DNA of 64,000 nucleotides from Gemmobacter megaterium. GTDB lineage: Bacteria > Pseudomonadota > Alphaproteobacteria > Rhodobacterales > Rhodobacteraceae. The stretch covers positions 434,001 to 498,000 of the forward strand of contig NZ_FTOT01000001.1 of assembly GCF_900156815.1 (NCBI RefSeq), in the 5' to 3' direction. The first letter of the stretch is position 1, and every line of letters begins with the position of its first letter. Shown here in pieces: positions 24,624 to 33,189 of this stretch. The notes beneath the pieces were generated by a model, which was not told the origin of the DNA, made no database searches, and saw only the letters and a list, made by a program, of their open reading frames with translations. A program made the position numbers and the translations under genes.

Positions 24624-26894
24624 ATGGACACATTCGGCAAGGCACAGGGTGGACGGCGCGAGGATATCCGGTTCCTGACCGGACAGGGCCGCTATGTGGA
24701 CGATATCGTCCCGGCGGGTGCGCTCTATGCTGCCTTTCTGCGCGCGCCTGTTGCCCATGCCGAGATCCGCGCGCTTGATACGGCGCCAGCGATGGATGTG
24801 CCCGGCGTGCGGCTGGTGCTGACCGCCGCCGATCTGGAAGCGGCGGGGATCAAGCTGGGGATGCGCGGCCATGTCGTGACCGGCCCCGACGGGCAACCGG
24901 GTGCCGCGCCCGAACGCCCGGTGCTGGCACGGGGCAGGGTGCGCTTTGTCGGTGAACCCGTCGCCTGCATCATCGCCGACAGCCCCGCCGCCGCCCGCGA
25001 TGGGCTGGAGGCGGTCGCGCTTGATTTCCACGATCTGGATGCCAAGACCGATCTTGCGCCCGGTGGCGCTGCGATCCACCCCGAGGCGCCGGACAATGTG
25101 GGCTACCGCTATGAACTGGGCGATGCGGCGGCGGCCGATGCGGCCTTTGCCGCTGCCGCCCACCGGGTCGGGGCGCGCATCGAGGACAACCGCATCATCG
25201 CCGCCAGCATGGAGCCGCGCGGCGCCTTTGCCGAATGGCAGGACGGGCGGCTGCACCTGTGCTTCAACGGGCAGGGTGTCTGGGGCCAGAAGGCGCAACT
25301 CTGCGCGCATTTCGGCCTTGCCCCCGAGGATGTGCGCGTCACCAACCCCGATGTCGGCGGCGGCTTCGGCATGAAGGCGATGGCCTATCCCGAATATGTC
25401 GTCCTGTGCCAGGCCGCGCGGGTGCTGGGCCAGCCGGTGCACTGGATGTCGGACCGCTCCGAGGCGATGCTCAGCGACAATGCGGGGCGCGATCTGGTGT
25501 CCGATGTGGAACTGGCCTTCGACGCCGATCTGCGCATCACCGCCTATCGCGTCAACACATTTTCAAACCTGGGGGCCTATAACGCCCAGTTCGGGCAGGG
25601 CATCCAGTCGGAGATGTTTTCCAAGGTGTTGACGGGGGTCTATCATATTCCGGTGGCACATCTGGCGGTGAAGGGCATCTACACCAACACCACCCAGGTC
25701 GATGCCTATCGCGGCGCGGGCCGCCCCGAGGCGATCTATGCGCTGGAATCGCTGATGGATCATGCCGCCCGTGTGCTGGGGGTGGACAGGTTCGACCTGC
25801 GGCAGCGCAACTTCGTGCGCGAATTTCCCTATCGCACCGTCGCGGGGGAAAACTATGACGTGGGCGATTTCTCGGGCCTGCTGGTGCGCCTGATGGCCGA
25901 GGGCGATGTCGCAGGCTTTGCCGCCCGCCGTCAAGCCAGCGCCGCGGCGGGCAAGCTGCGCGGCCTTGGGCTTGCCAGCTATATCGAGGCGATCCTTGGC
26001 GCCCCGCTGGAACATGCACAGGTCGATTTCGATGCCGATGGCGGCGTCACGATGCGGGTGGGCACCCAGTCGAATGGCCAGGGGCATGAAACGGTCTATG
26101 CCCGTTTCCTTGCCGCCGAAACCGGCATTCCCGAAGACCGCATCCGCATCCTGCAAGGCGACAGCGACCAGATCGCCACCGGCGGCGGCACGGGCGGATC
26201 GCGCTCTGTCACATTGCAGACGGCGGCGACGCGGGCGACGGTGACGCAGATGCTTGCGGCTTTTGCCGACTTCCTGGCGCCGGAACTGGGGGACACGCCC
26301 GCGTTCGACGATGGCGCCTTTCGGGCGGCCGGGGCCAACCGCACCGTCAACCTGCTGGAAGCGGCAGAGCTTGCCCGCGCTGCCGGGCGCAACGACCTGT
26401 TGCGCCACCGGGCCGAGGCGCGGATCACCCAGCGGTCCTTTCCCAACGGCGCCCATCTGGCCGAGGTGGAGGTCGATCCCGATACCGGCCATGTCACGGT
26501 GGACCGCTATACGATCATGGACGATTTCGGGACGCTGCTTGCCCCCGAACTGGTGCTGGGCCAGGTCCATGGCGGCGTGGTGCAGGGGGTGGGGCAGGTG
26601 TTGATGGAACACGTGGTCTATGACGATCAGGGGCAGCCGCTGACCGGCAGCTTCATGGATTATGCCATGCCGCGCAGCACCGATGTGCCCTTCTTCTCGG
26701 TCGGCTTCGCGCCGGTTCCCGCCACCGGCAACCCGCTGGGCATGAAGGGCTGCGGCGAGGCGGGCACGGTCGGTGCCATGGCAGCCACCGCCAATGCGGT
26801 GCGCGATGCGCTGGCGGGGCAAGGCATCGCCTGGGCCGACATGCCCTTTACCCCCGCCCGCGTCTGGCAGGCGTTGCAGGCCGCGCCCGCGTGA
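24624..26894 (+). CDS. Molybdenum hydroxylase large subunit, form II CoxL/xanthine dehydrogenase type
   Basis: This 756-residue protein begins GKAQGGRREDIRFLTGQGRY and contains the pterin-binding segments VGGGFGMKAM and GTGGSRSVTLQ and the signature AYRGAGRPEAIYALES. AYRGAGR marks form II (CoxL-like) members as opposed to the AYXCSFR of true CO dehydrogenases. The glutamate in GMKGCGEAGTVG near the end is the usual catalytic base. Such enzymes hydroxylate aldehydes or N-heterocycles and need FAD and 2Fe-2S partner subunits, neither of which is encoded nearby. GGGGAGG precedes the start. Confidence 0.92.
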   Translation: MDTFGKAQGGRREDIRFLTGQGRYVDDIVPAGALYAAFLRAPVAHAEIRALDTAPAMDVPGVRLVLTAADLEAAGIKLGMRGHVVTGPDGQPGAAPERPVLARGRVRFVGEPVACIIADSPAAARDGLEAVALDFHDLDAKTDLAPGGAAIHPEAPDNVGYRYELGDAAAADAAFAAAAHRVGARIEDNRIIAASMEPRGAFAEWQDGRLHLCFNGQGVWGQKAQLCAHFGLAPEDVRVTNPDVGGGFGMKAMAYPEYVVLCQAARVLGQPVHWMSDRSEAMLSDNAGRDLVSDVELAFDADLRITAYRVNTFSNLGAYNAQFGQGIQSEMFSKVLTGVYHIPVAHLAVKGIYTNTTQVDAYRGAGRPEAIYALESLMDHAARVLGVDRFDLRQRNFVREFPYRTVAGENYDVGDFSGLLVRLMAEGDVAGFAARRQASAAAGKLRGLGLASYIEAILGAPLEHAQVDFDADGGVTMRVGTQSNGQGHETVYARFLAAETGIPEDRIRILQGDSDQIATGGGTGGSRSVTLQTAATRATVTQMLAAFADFLAPELGDTPAFDDGAFRAAGANRTVNLLEAAELARAAGRNDLLRHRAEARITQRSFPNGAHLAEVEVDPDTGHVTVDRYTIMDDFGTLLAPELVLGQVHGGVVQGVGQVLMEHVVYDDQGQPLTGSFMDYAMPRSTDVPFFSVGFAPVPATGNPLGMKGCGEAGTVGAMAATANAVRDALAGQGIAWADMPFTPARVWQALQAAPA

Positions 26895-27961
26895 TCCGCA
26901 CCGGGGATATCCTCGACTGGCTGGAACGCCCGCCGGTCCGTGCCACCAGCCCCGAACCGGGGCGCGGACCCGCCACCCATGTGGTGATCCTCGACGGCAC
27001 GATGTCCTCGCTCGACCCCGGTTCCGAAACCAATGCTGGCATCACCTGGCGCCTGCTGGACGAGGCGCGGGCCACGGCGCGCCTCTCGCTTTACTATGAA
27101 CCCGGCCTGCAATGGCAAGGCTGGAGCCACGCGCTGGACGTGGCGGCGGGGCGCGGGCTCAACCACCAGATCCGCCGCGCCTATGGCTTTCTTGCCAGCC
27201 GCTACACCCCCGGCGACCGCATCTTTCTGTTCGGCTATTCCCGCGGGGCCTATGCGGTGCGGTCGCTGGCCGGGTTGATCGACCGCATGGGCCTGTTGCG
27301 GCGCGACGAGGCGACGGAACGCGCCATCCTGCTGCTGTATCGCCACTACCAGACCGACCCCGACAGCCCCGCCGCGCGTCGCCTCGCCCGCCGGCTTTGC
27401 CATTCCGACACCGGGATCGAGATGGTCGGGGTCTGGGATACGGTCAAGGCACTTGGGCTGCAACTGCCCGTCATCTGGCGCTTTACCGAAATCCGGCACC
27501 GCTTTCACAACCATCACCTTGGCCCGGCAATCCGGCGCGGCTATCACGCGCTGGCCCTGGATGAGACCCGCACCGTATTTGAACCCGTGCTGTGGGACAC
27601 CCTGCCGGACTGGCAGGGCCGGGTCGAACAGGTCTGGTTCCGCGGCGCCCATGGCGACATCGGCGGGCAGATCGGCGATTTTCTCGACGCCCGGCCGCTT
27701 TCGAACATTCCGCTGACCTGGATGCTGGACAAGGCCGAAACCTGTGGCCTGCCGCTGCCGGACGGCTGGCGCGCGCGCTTTCCCTGCGATCCCGCCGCCC
27801 CGATGGTGGGGACATGGCGCGCCTGGGGCCGCATCTTTCTGGGGCGCCGCCGCCGGATCGTGGGGCGCGATCTGTCTGAACAGCTTCATCCTACGGCGAT
27901 GCAGCCGCCCGGCGCCCATACCCCGCCGGAACGCCAGTCACGTTCCATGTCCGCGCCCTGA
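26891..27961 (+). CDS. DUF2235 alpha/beta-hydrolase protein
   Basis: This 356-residue protein has the DUF2235 pattern: an opening VILDGTMSSLDPGSETNAG, the nucleophile elbow FGYSRGAYAVRSLAG (Ser in GYSRG) and GVWDTVKALG, with VWFRGAHGDIGG near residue 255. The family includes phospholipase-type hydrolases and type VI effectors, but many members are uncharacterised. No VgrG or immunity gene is nearby. The start is GTG overlapping the CoxL stop (GTGA), an odd coupling between unrelated proteins. Confidence 0.85.
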   Translation: MIRTGDILDWLERPPVRATSPEPGRGPATHVVILDGTMSSLDPGSETNAGITWRLLDEARATARLSLYYEPGLQWQGWSHALDVAAGRGLNHQIRRAYGFLASRYTPGDRIFLFGYSRGAYAVRSLAGLIDRMGLLRRDEATERAILLLYRHYQTDPDSPAARRLARRLCHSDTGIEMVGVWDTVKALGLQLPVIWRFTEIRHRFHNHHLGPAIRRGYHALALDETRTVFEPVLWDTLPDWQGRVEQVWFRGAHGDIGGQIGDFLDARPLSNIPLTWMLDKAETCGLPLPDGWRARFPCDPAAPMVGTWRAWGRIFLGRRRRIVGRDLSEQLHPTAMQPPGAHTPPERQSRSMSAP

Positions 27962-28131
27962 ACAGCGCGCGGATACATGCGGGCGACCGGCCTTGCACGC
28001 GGATCCGCATGACCTTGCCGGGGCAAAGCAGGCGCTGGCCATACCAGATGGGGGGCAGACCGGCCCCGCTTGCCCTTTGGGCCTGCGCGCGCTAGGCAGG
28101 CAGCCCCGACACCGCGCCCGGAGCCCGCCAC

Positions 28132-29874
28132 ATGGCCGACGCCCCCCCCAGACCGCGCCTGTTCGCCCGCCTGTGGTCGGACTATCTGCGCCCCTGGCGC
28201 TGGCAGATGGCGCTGGCCTTTGTCGTCCTGCTGATCGAGGGCAGCACATTGGCCCTGCTGGCATGGATGCTTGAGCCGCTGTTCGACCGGGTGTTCGTGG
28301 CAGGCGAGGCGGCCGCGATCTGGTGGGTGGGCGGCGCCATCTTCGGCCTGTTCACGCTGCGCGCGATCACCTCGGTGGTGTCCAAGACCTTGCTCACCTC
28401 GGTGTCCTTGCGCTCTGCGACCCGGATGCAAGTCGATCTGCTGGCCCGGATCCTGTCGCTGGACGCCCGGTTCTTTCAGGACAACCCGCCCGGCGCGCTG
28501 ATCGAACGTGTCCAGGGCGATACGCTTGCGGTGCAGGGCATCTGGCAGGTCATGCTGATGGGGATCGGCCGGGATGTGATCGCGCTGGTCTGGCTGCTGG
28601 GTGTCGCCTTGATGATCGACCCGCTCTGGACGGCGGCGGCGCTGATCGGGGCGCCGCTGCTGCTGTTGCCGACCCTTGCGATACAGCGCTACATCCGGCG
28701 CAAGACGGCGGCGGTCCGGGTGCAATCGGGCGAACGGGCGACCCGGCTGGACGAGGTGTTCCACGGTATCAACACCGTCAAGCTGAACCGGATGGAAGGG
28801 TATCAGACCGCCCGCTTTCAAAGGATCGTCAACGGCATCGTCAACGGTCAGGTCAAGATGGCCTTCGGGCAAAGCTTCATTCCGGCGCTGATCGACCTGG
28901 TGACGGGCCTGGGCTTTTTTCTGGTCCTCGTCCTGGGAGGACGCGAGATCATCGCGGGCGAGCGCACGGTGGGCGAGTTCATGTCCTTTTTCACCGCGAT
29001 GAGCCTGACGTTCCAGCCCCTGCGCCGGCTGGGCGCGCTGGCCGGAACCTGGCAGACCGCCGCCGCCAGCCTGGAGCGGATCTACGAGTTTCTTGACCTG
29101 CGCCCCATGGTGACGGCGCCCCGGCAGCCGGCTGCGCTTCCTGCCGGGACCACGGTGGAATTCGCGGATGTCCGTCTGTCCTATGGCAGCGCCGAGGTGT
29201 TGCGCGGCCTGTCGCTGATCGCACAAGGTGGCGCGCGCACGGCGATTGTCGGACCCTCGGGTGCGGGAAAATCCACGCTCTTTCACCTTTTGACCCGGCT
29301 GGTCGATCCGCAAGGTGGTCAGATCACGCTGGGCGGCGTGCCGATCCGTGATCTTGATCCGGCGGCCTTGCGGGGCCTGATCGCGGTGGTCAGCCAGGAT
29401 GCCTGGCTGTTCGACGAAACCCTGCGCGAAAACCTGACCATGGGGCAGGGAGACATTCCCGACGCGCGGTTGCGCGCTGCGCTGGAGGCCGCGAATGCCG
29501 CCGAATTCGTCGACCGCCTGCCGCTGGGCCTGGATACGCCGGTCGGCCCGCGCGGATCGGCCCTGTCGGGAGGGCAGCGCCAGCGGGTGGCGATTGCCCG
29601 CGCCATCCTGCGCGATGCGCCTGTGCTGTTGCTTGACGAAGCCACCAGCGCGCTGGATTCCGCCTCGGAACGGCTGGTGACCGACGCGCTGGACCGGCTG
29701 TCCCAGGGGCGCACGACGCTGGTGATCGCGCATCGTCTGGCGACGGTGCAGGGGGCGGACCGGATCGTGGTGATGGACGGCGGCCGCGTTGTCGATCAGG
29801 GCAGCCATGCCGAACTGCTGGCGCGAGGCGGGCTTTATGCCGAGCTGTGCCGGTTGCAGTTCGCCGAAGGGTGA
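28132..29874 (+). CDS. ABC exporter, fused permease and ATPase (MsbA-like)
   Basis: This 580-residue protein has an N-terminal six-helix exporter domain (about 20-310) and a C-terminal ATPase with Walker A GPSGAGKSTLFHLL, signature LSGGQRQRVAIARAIL, Walker B VLLLDEATSALD and the H-loop IAHRLATV. It works as a homodimer to export lipids or hydrophobic compounds; MsbA-type lipid transport is possible. It is preceded by a 170-bp gap without recognisable features and converges on hisE. Confidence 0.92.
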   Translation: MADAPPRPRLFARLWSDYLRPWRWQMALAFVVLLIEGSTLALLAWMLEPLFDRVFVAGEAAAIWWVGGAIFGLFTLRAITSVVSKTLLTSVSLRSATRMQVDLLARILSLDARFFQDNPPGALIERVQGDTLAVQGIWQVMLMGIGRDVIALVWLLGVALMIDPLWTAAALIGAPLLLLPTLAIQRYIRRKTAAVRVQSGERATRLDEVFHGINTVKLNRMEGYQTARFQRIVNGIVNGQVKMAFGQSFIPALIDLVTGLGFFLVLVLGGREIIAGERTVGEFMSFFTAMSLTFQPLRRLGALAGTWQTAAASLERIYEFLDLRPMVTAPRQPAALPAGTTVEFADVRLSYGSAEVLRGLSLIAQGGARTAIVGPSGAGKSTLFHLLTRLVDPQGGQITLGGVPIRDLDPAALRGLIAVVSQDAWLFDETLRENLTMGQGDIPDARLRAALEAANAAEFVDRLPLGLDTPVGPRGSALSGGQRQRVAIARAILRDAPVLLLDEATSALDSASERLVTDALDRLSQGRTTLVIAHRLATVQGADRIVVMDGGRVVDQGSHAELLARGGLYAELCRLQFAEG

Positions 29875-29882
29875 CGGCGGAC

Positions 29883-29898
29883 GGGGGGCCAGCCCCCC
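29883..29898 (+). terminator. Hairpin after the ABC exporter
   Basis: GGGGGG (29883-29888) and CCCCCC (29893-29898) can pair with a 4-base loop directly after the exporter stop. It precedes the repeat element at 29900-29948 in the convergent gap with hisE. No T tract is visible. Confidence 0.35.
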
Positions 29899-29899
29899 G

Positions 29900-29948
29900 G
29901 TGCCGCGTGCCGCGGCACGCCCCCCGGGGTATTTCAGGCAAGATGAAA
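29900..29948 (+). repeat. Intergenic hairpin-GGGGTATTT element, copy 1
   Basis: Hairpin arms GTGCCGCG (29900-29907) and CGCGGCAC (29911-29918) are followed by GGGGTATTT, three variable bases (CAG) and GCAAGATGAAA (29926-29948). The same arrangement occurs near 38482, 39693 and 62881. This copy is in a gap between convergent genes. Confidence 0.7.
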
Positions 29949-29958
29949 GGGGGGCGGA

Positions 29959-30279
29959 TCAGCCCTTTGGCCGGGCCGCCTTTTCGGCGAGGCCCGAGGT
30001 TCCGTGACGTGCATCCAGCACCGCCATCACCTCGTCCAGCGAGACATCGCGCGCCGCCAGCATGACGAGCAGGTGATAGAGCACATCCGCCGCCTCGGAG
30101 GCCAGCCTGTCGCGGTCGCCCCGGACGGCCTCGATGATGGCCTCGATGGCTTCCTCGCCGAATTTCTCGGCGCATTTCTCGGGGCCCTTGGCCAGAAGGC
30201 TGGCCGTCCAGGAACTGTCGGGGTCGGCAGATTTGCGCGCCTCGATGGTTGCGGACAGGCGGGTCAGGGTCGCGGTCAT
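29959..30279 (-). CDS. hisE: Phosphoribosyl-ATP pyrophosphatase
   Basis: This 106-residue all-helical MazG-like enzyme has [17 protein letters not shown] and [15 protein letters not shown], the metal-binding E-E...E-D pattern of HisE. It hydrolyses phosphoribosyl-ATP to phosphoribosyl-AMP and pyrophosphate, the second step of histidine synthesis. The start overlaps the hisF stop by 4 bp, the usual alphaproteobacterial order. Confidence 0.95.
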   Translation of the reverse strand: MTATLTRLSATIEARKSADPDSSWTASLLAKGPEKCAEKFGEEAIEAIIEAVRGDRDRLASEAADVLYHLLVMLAARDVSLDEVMAVLDARHGTSGLAEKAARPKG

Positions 30280-31037
30280 GACAGCCGCACCGGGATGCCG
30301 GCCGCGGCCATATGCGCCTTGGCCTGACCGATCGTATAGGTGCCGAAGTGGAAGATGCTGGCGGCCAGCACCGCGCTGGCATGGCCCATCGTCACGCCCT
30401 CGACCAGATGGTCCAGCGTGCCGACCCCGCCCGAGGCGATCACCGGCACCGTCACGGCATCGGCGATCGCACGGGTCAGCGGCAGGTTGTAGCCGCCCTT
30501 GGTGCCGTCGCGGTCCATCGAGGTCAGCAGGATTTCGCCCGCCCCCCTGTCTGCGACGGTGCGGGCGAATTCGACCGCGTCAATTCCGGTGGGTTTGCGC
30601 CCGCCATGGGTAAAAATCTCCCACCGGCCCGGCGCGACCGTCTTGGCGTCGATGGCAACCACGATGCATTGCGACCCGAAGCGGTCGGCGGCCTCGGCCA
30701 CCACATCGGGATTGGCGACGGCGGCCGAGTTGAACGAGACCTTGTCGGCCCCCGCCAGCAGCAGCGCCCGCACATCGTGGTGGGTGCGCACGCCGCCCCC
30801 CACCGTCAGCGGCATGAAGCATTGTTCGGCCGTCCGCGTCACCAGATCGAACATGGTGCCGCGATTCTCATGCGTGGCATGGATGTCGAGAAAGCACAAC
30901 TCGTCCGCGCCGGCGGCGTCATAGGCGCGCGCAGCCTCGACGGGATCTCCGGCGTCGATCAGATTGACGAAATTGACGCCCTTGACCACGCGGCCATCGG
31001 CGACATCCAGGCAGGGTATGATGCGGGTCTTGAGCAT
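30276..31037 (-). CDS. hisF: Imidazole glycerol phosphate synthase cyclase subunit
   Basis: This 253-residue TIM-barrel protein starts [23 protein letters not shown], with the catalytic Asp in CLDV and the second one in [15 protein letters not shown]. With HisH it converts PRFAR and ammonia to imidazole glycerol phosphate and AICAR. The start at 31037 is fixed by this conserved N-terminus; the frame is open further upstream without homology. It sits 46 bp from the divergent lipoprotein gene. Confidence 0.96.
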   Translation of the reverse strand: MLKTRIIPCLDVADGRVVKGVNFVNLIDAGDPVEAARAYDAAGADELCFLDIHATHENRGTMFDLVTRTAEQCFMPLTVGGGVRTHHDVRALLLAGADKVSFNSAAVANPDVVAEAADRFGSQCIVVAIDAKTVAPGRWEIFTHGGRKPTGIDAVEFARTVADRGAGEILLTSMDRDGTKGGYNLPLTRAIADAVTVPVIASGGVGTLDHLVEGVTMGHASAVLAASIFHFGTYTIGQAKAHMAAAGIPVRLS

Positions 31038-31083
31038 GATGCGATATAGGGCCATGCAGGAGCAAAGGGCAAGGGAGGCCGCG

Positions 31084-31476
31084 ATGCGGATCATTGTGCT
31101 GATACTGGGGCTTGCAGGCTGTGCGACGGCGGTGTCCGCACCTGTCCCGCACCCGCAGGGGCGCACCGCACGGATCGCCGCCGAATGCCGGTTGCTGGAG
31201 GTGGCCCATGCCGAAACCCTTGCGCGCGGGCTGGACGCGCCTTCGGATATCCTGGTCGGCTGTCCGGGGCACGAGACGGCGCGCGATACCATGCCGCTCA
31301 AGGCGCAATCTGCGGCGCTGCGCCGTGCCAATGCGGCGGTGCTTCCGCCCGATGTCGTGGCCAACGGACCGCAGGCCGCGCGCCTCTACCGCCGCATGAT
31401 CAGCCGGGGGGTGCCCGAGGCGGTGGCGGCGACGGTTTCGACGGGGGCGTTGCTGCGCGACGCCGCCCGAGGCTGA
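31084..31476 (+). CDS. Small predicted lipoprotein, unknown function
   Basis: This 130-residue protein has a lipoprotein signal [16 protein letters not shown], with the lipobox LAGC placing the lipidated cysteine at residue 13. The rest is helical and alanine-rich with a second cysteine in [10 protein letters not shown] recognise no family. It is divergent from hisF with only 46 bp between, and GGGAGG lies before the ATG. Confidence 0.7.
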   Translation: MRIIVLILGLAGCATAVSAPVPHPQGRTARIAAECRLLEVAHAETLARGLDAPSDILVGCPGHETARDTMPLKAQSAALRRANAAVLPPDVVANGPQAARLYRRMISRGVPEAVAATVSTGALLRDAARG

Positions 31477-31620
31477 TGACGGGACGCGCGGCCCGATCTA
31501 TGCCGGGGGGGGGTAAGGCACAGGGCGCCGGTGGGGCATTTCGCTCGGGTTCGGGTCTCTACGCCATGGCCTTCGCCCTTTGTCGGGTGGAGGCCGGTGG
31601 CGGAATTTGGCGGATTTGTG

Positions 31621-31636
31621 TGGTATATTGATACCA
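31621..31636. promoter_or_regulatory. Perfect dyad in the leader region of rplM
   Basis: TGGTAT (31621-31626) and ATACCA (31631-31636) with a 4-bp centre lie in an AT-rich patch about 50 bp before the predicted rplM -35. The 292-bp gap 31477-31768 otherwise holds only a G9 run near 31505 and the promoter described next. Operator or upstream element; unproven. Confidence 0.3.
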
Positions 31637-31684
31637 ATGCGGTTAAGTCATTGATTTAATTGTAGAGAATTAATGCTCGCGGGC

Positions 31685-31713
31685 TTGACTGTGCATGGGG
31701 GATGCGTCATACG
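31685..31713 (+). promoter_or_regulatory. Predicted rplM-rpsI promoter
   Basis: TTGACT (31685-31690) and CATACG (31708-31713) are separated by 17 bp, a good vegetative sigma-factor promoter. It lies 55 bp before the rplM start. Confidence 0.6.
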
Positions 31714-31768
31714 GCAGCATCCTTTCACGCCGGGGGCAGGGTCCTCCGCTGCAAGCACAGGCCACACC

Positions 31769-32233
31769 ATGAAAACCTTCACCGCAACACCTGCGGATAT
31801 CGAGAAGAAGTGGATCCTGATCGACGCCGAAGGCGTTGTTCTGGGCCGCCTCGCCACGATCGTCGCCAAGATCCTGCGCGGCAAGCACAAGCCGACCTTC
31901 ACGCCGCACATGGACATGGGCGACAACGTGATCGTGATCAATGCCGACAAGATCCAGATGACCGGCGCCAAGCGCGACGACAAGGTCTATTACTGGCACA
32001 CCGGCCATCCGGGCGGCATCAAGAGCCGTACCGCGCGCCAGATCCTCGAAGGCAACCACCCCGAGCGCGTGGTGACCAAGGCGGTCGAGCGCATGATCAG
32101 CCGCAACCGTCTGGGCCGCCAGCAGATGACCAATCTGCGCGTCTATGCCGGGGCCGACCATCCGCACGAGGCGCAGCAGCCCGAAGTGCTGGACGTCAAA
32201 GCCCTGAACCCGAAAAACACGCGGAGCGCCTGA
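31769..32233 (+). CDS. rplM: 50S ribosomal protein L13
   Basis: This 154-residue protein has the L13 motifs [30 protein letters not shown] and [20 protein letters not shown]. It is an early-assembly protein of the large ribosomal subunit. The start at 31769 matches the conserved N-terminus [14 protein letters not shown]. It is followed after 2 bp by rpsI, the standard bacterial pair. Confidence 0.98.
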   Translation: MKTFTATPADIEKKWILIDAEGVVLGRLATIVAKILRGKHKPTFTPHMDMGDNVIVINADKIQMTGAKRDDKVYYWHTGHPGGIKSRTARQILEGNHPERVVTKAVERMISRNRLGRQQMTNLRVYAGADHPHEAQQPEVLDVKALNPKNTRSA

Positions 32234-32235
32234 TC

Positions 32236-32721
32236 ATGTCGGACATCAAATCGCTCGACGACCTGAAGGCCGCTGTTGCGGGCACCTCGGCCGCCGCCCC
32301 TGAAGAAGCCCCGCGCGAACCCGTGCGCGACTCGCTGGGCCGGTCCTATGCGACGGGCAAGCGCAAGGATGCGGTCGCTCGCGTCTGGGTCAAGCCGGGC
32401 ACCGGCAAGGTCATCGTGAACGGCAAGGAAATGGCCGTCTACTTTGCGCGCCCCGTGTTGCAGATGATCCTGAAGCAGCCGTTCCAGATTGCCAATGTCG
32501 AAGGCCAGTTTGACGTGATGGCCACCGTTTCCGGTGGCGGTCTGTCGGGTCAGGCCGGTGCGGTCAAGCACGGCATCTCCAAGGCGTTGCAGCTTTATGA
32601 ACCCGGCCTGCGCGGTGCGCTCAAGGCTGCCGGGTTCCTGACCCGCGACAGCCGCGTCGTGGAACGCAAGAAGTACGGCAAGGCCAAGGCTCGCCGCAGC
32701 TTCCAGTTCTCCAAGCGCTGA
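32236..32721 (+). CDS. rpsI: 30S ribosomal protein S9
   Basis: This 161-residue protein has an acidic alanine-rich N-terminal extension typical of alphaproteobacteria, then [19 protein letters not shown] and the basic tail [16 protein letters not shown] that reaches toward the P-site tRNA. It is co-transcribed with rplM and ends 20 bp before a strong terminator. Confidence 0.98.
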   Translation: MSDIKSLDDLKAAVAGTSAAAPEEAPREPVRDSLGRSYATGKRKDAVARVWVKPGTGKVIVNGKEMAVYFARPVLQMILKQPFQIANVEGQFDVMATVSGGGLSGQAGAVKHGISKALQLYEPGLRGALKAAGFLTRDSRVVERKKYGKAKARRSFQFSKR

Positions 32722-32741
32722 TCCGGTTTTCCGGTTTGTCG

Positions 32742-32770
32742 AAAGGCCCGCCACTCTGGCGGGCCTTTTG
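32742..32770 (+). terminator. Intrinsic terminator of rplM-rpsI
   Basis: AAAGGCCCGCCA (32742-32753) and TGGCGGGCCTTT (32757-32768) form a perfect 12-bp stem with loop CTC. Its U-rich end supports rho-independent termination. Confidence 0.85.
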
Positions 32771-32811
32771 CGTTCTGGATCGGCCGGTCAGATACCTGCC
32801 AGAGGTGCAGG

Positions 32812-32841
32812 CAAAAAAAGAGGGCCGGATTGCTCCGGCCC
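32812..32841 (-). terminator. Intrinsic terminator of the DUF1127 gene
   Basis: On the minus strand, GGGCCGGA and TCCGGCCC pair with a 4-base loop (32822-32841). They are followed by CTCTTTTTTTG (32812-32821). It ends transcription 25 bp after the DUF1127 stop. Confidence 0.85.
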
Positions 32842-32866
32842 AGGAAGGGGACTGTGATGGCGGGCG

Positions 32867-33091
32867 TCAGCCCTGCCAGAAGGGTTTTTGCGCCTCTGTC
32901 CGCGCCTCTGTCGGGTCAAGCCCGATGTCGCGCAGCAGGTGGGAATCGAGGCGCCGGATTGCAAGGCGGGTGCGGCGGCGGGTTTCCCAGGCAACCACGG
33001 TCAGTGCGATCGCCATGGCGATCCGCGAAAGCGGGGGCAGGGGGCGCATCGCGCTGTCGAAGGCGATGCCCGCAGAAGACGACGGCATCAT
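32867..33091 (-). CDS. DUF1127 small basic protein
   Basis: This 74-residue protein has a hydrophobic/amphipathic middle (LSRIAMAIALTVVAW) and the DUF1127 signature RLAIRRLDSHLLRDIGLDP. Members are small arginine-rich proteins linked to RNA turnover and to phosphate or stress responses in alphaproteobacteria; the role here is unknown. AAGGTGG gives a strong ribosome-binding site. Two ATG codons (33091, 33088) are possible. It diverges from the MocR gene across an 87-bp region full of TTGTAT/ATACAA repeats. Confidence 0.85.
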   Translation of the reverse strand: MMPSSSAGIAFDSAMRPLPPLSRIAMAIALTVVAWETRRRTRLAIRRLDSHLLRDIGLDPTEARTEAQKPFWQG

Positions 33092-33101
33092 GATCCACCT
33101 T

Positions 33102-33189
33102 TTGTATTGATACAATCCGAGAAATCTCGTAATGCTATGATACATTGTATTAATGGCAGCCTCCAGAGAAACATTGTGATGAATACAAT
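33102..33189. promoter_or_regulatory. Cluster of TTGTAT/ATACAA dyads between DUF1127 and MocR
   Basis: Three dyads are present: TTGTAT-TG-ATACAA (33102-33115), ATACA-T-TGTAT (33140-33150) and ATTGT...ACAAT (33173-33189), the last overlapping the mocR start. All use the same half-site. MocR/PdxR-type regulators bind repeated half-sites at their own promoters, so this is the likely operator. It may control DUF1127 too, since the first dyad lies 10 bp from that start. Confidence 0.5.

Noticed and set aside
24536-24676. Short plus-strand frame between the Rossmann protein and CoxL-like genes
   Set aside because: It overlaps the well-supported CoxL-like start, and its reading beyond that point is arbitrary.
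24624-26894. Carbon monoxide dehydrogenase large subunit (form I)
   Set aside because: The active-site signature is AYRGAGR, not AYXCSFR, and the small and medium subunit genes are missing.
26891-27961. DUF2235 protein as a type VI secretion effector
   Set aside because: The fold fits, but no VgrG, PAAR, immunity or other type VI gene is in the window.
27886-29808. 640-residue open frame on the minus strand
   Set aside because: It is antisense to the ABC exporter, rich in Arg/Gln/His/Pro, and without any domain.
31505-31513. G9 run as a phase-variation tract
   Set aside because: It lies between the lipoprotein gene and the rplM promoter, not in a coding frame or between promoter boxes.
31386-31637. 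83-codon minus-strand frame
   Set aside because: It has no homology, overlaps the lipoprotein gene end and the rplM leader, and lacks a ribosome-binding site.
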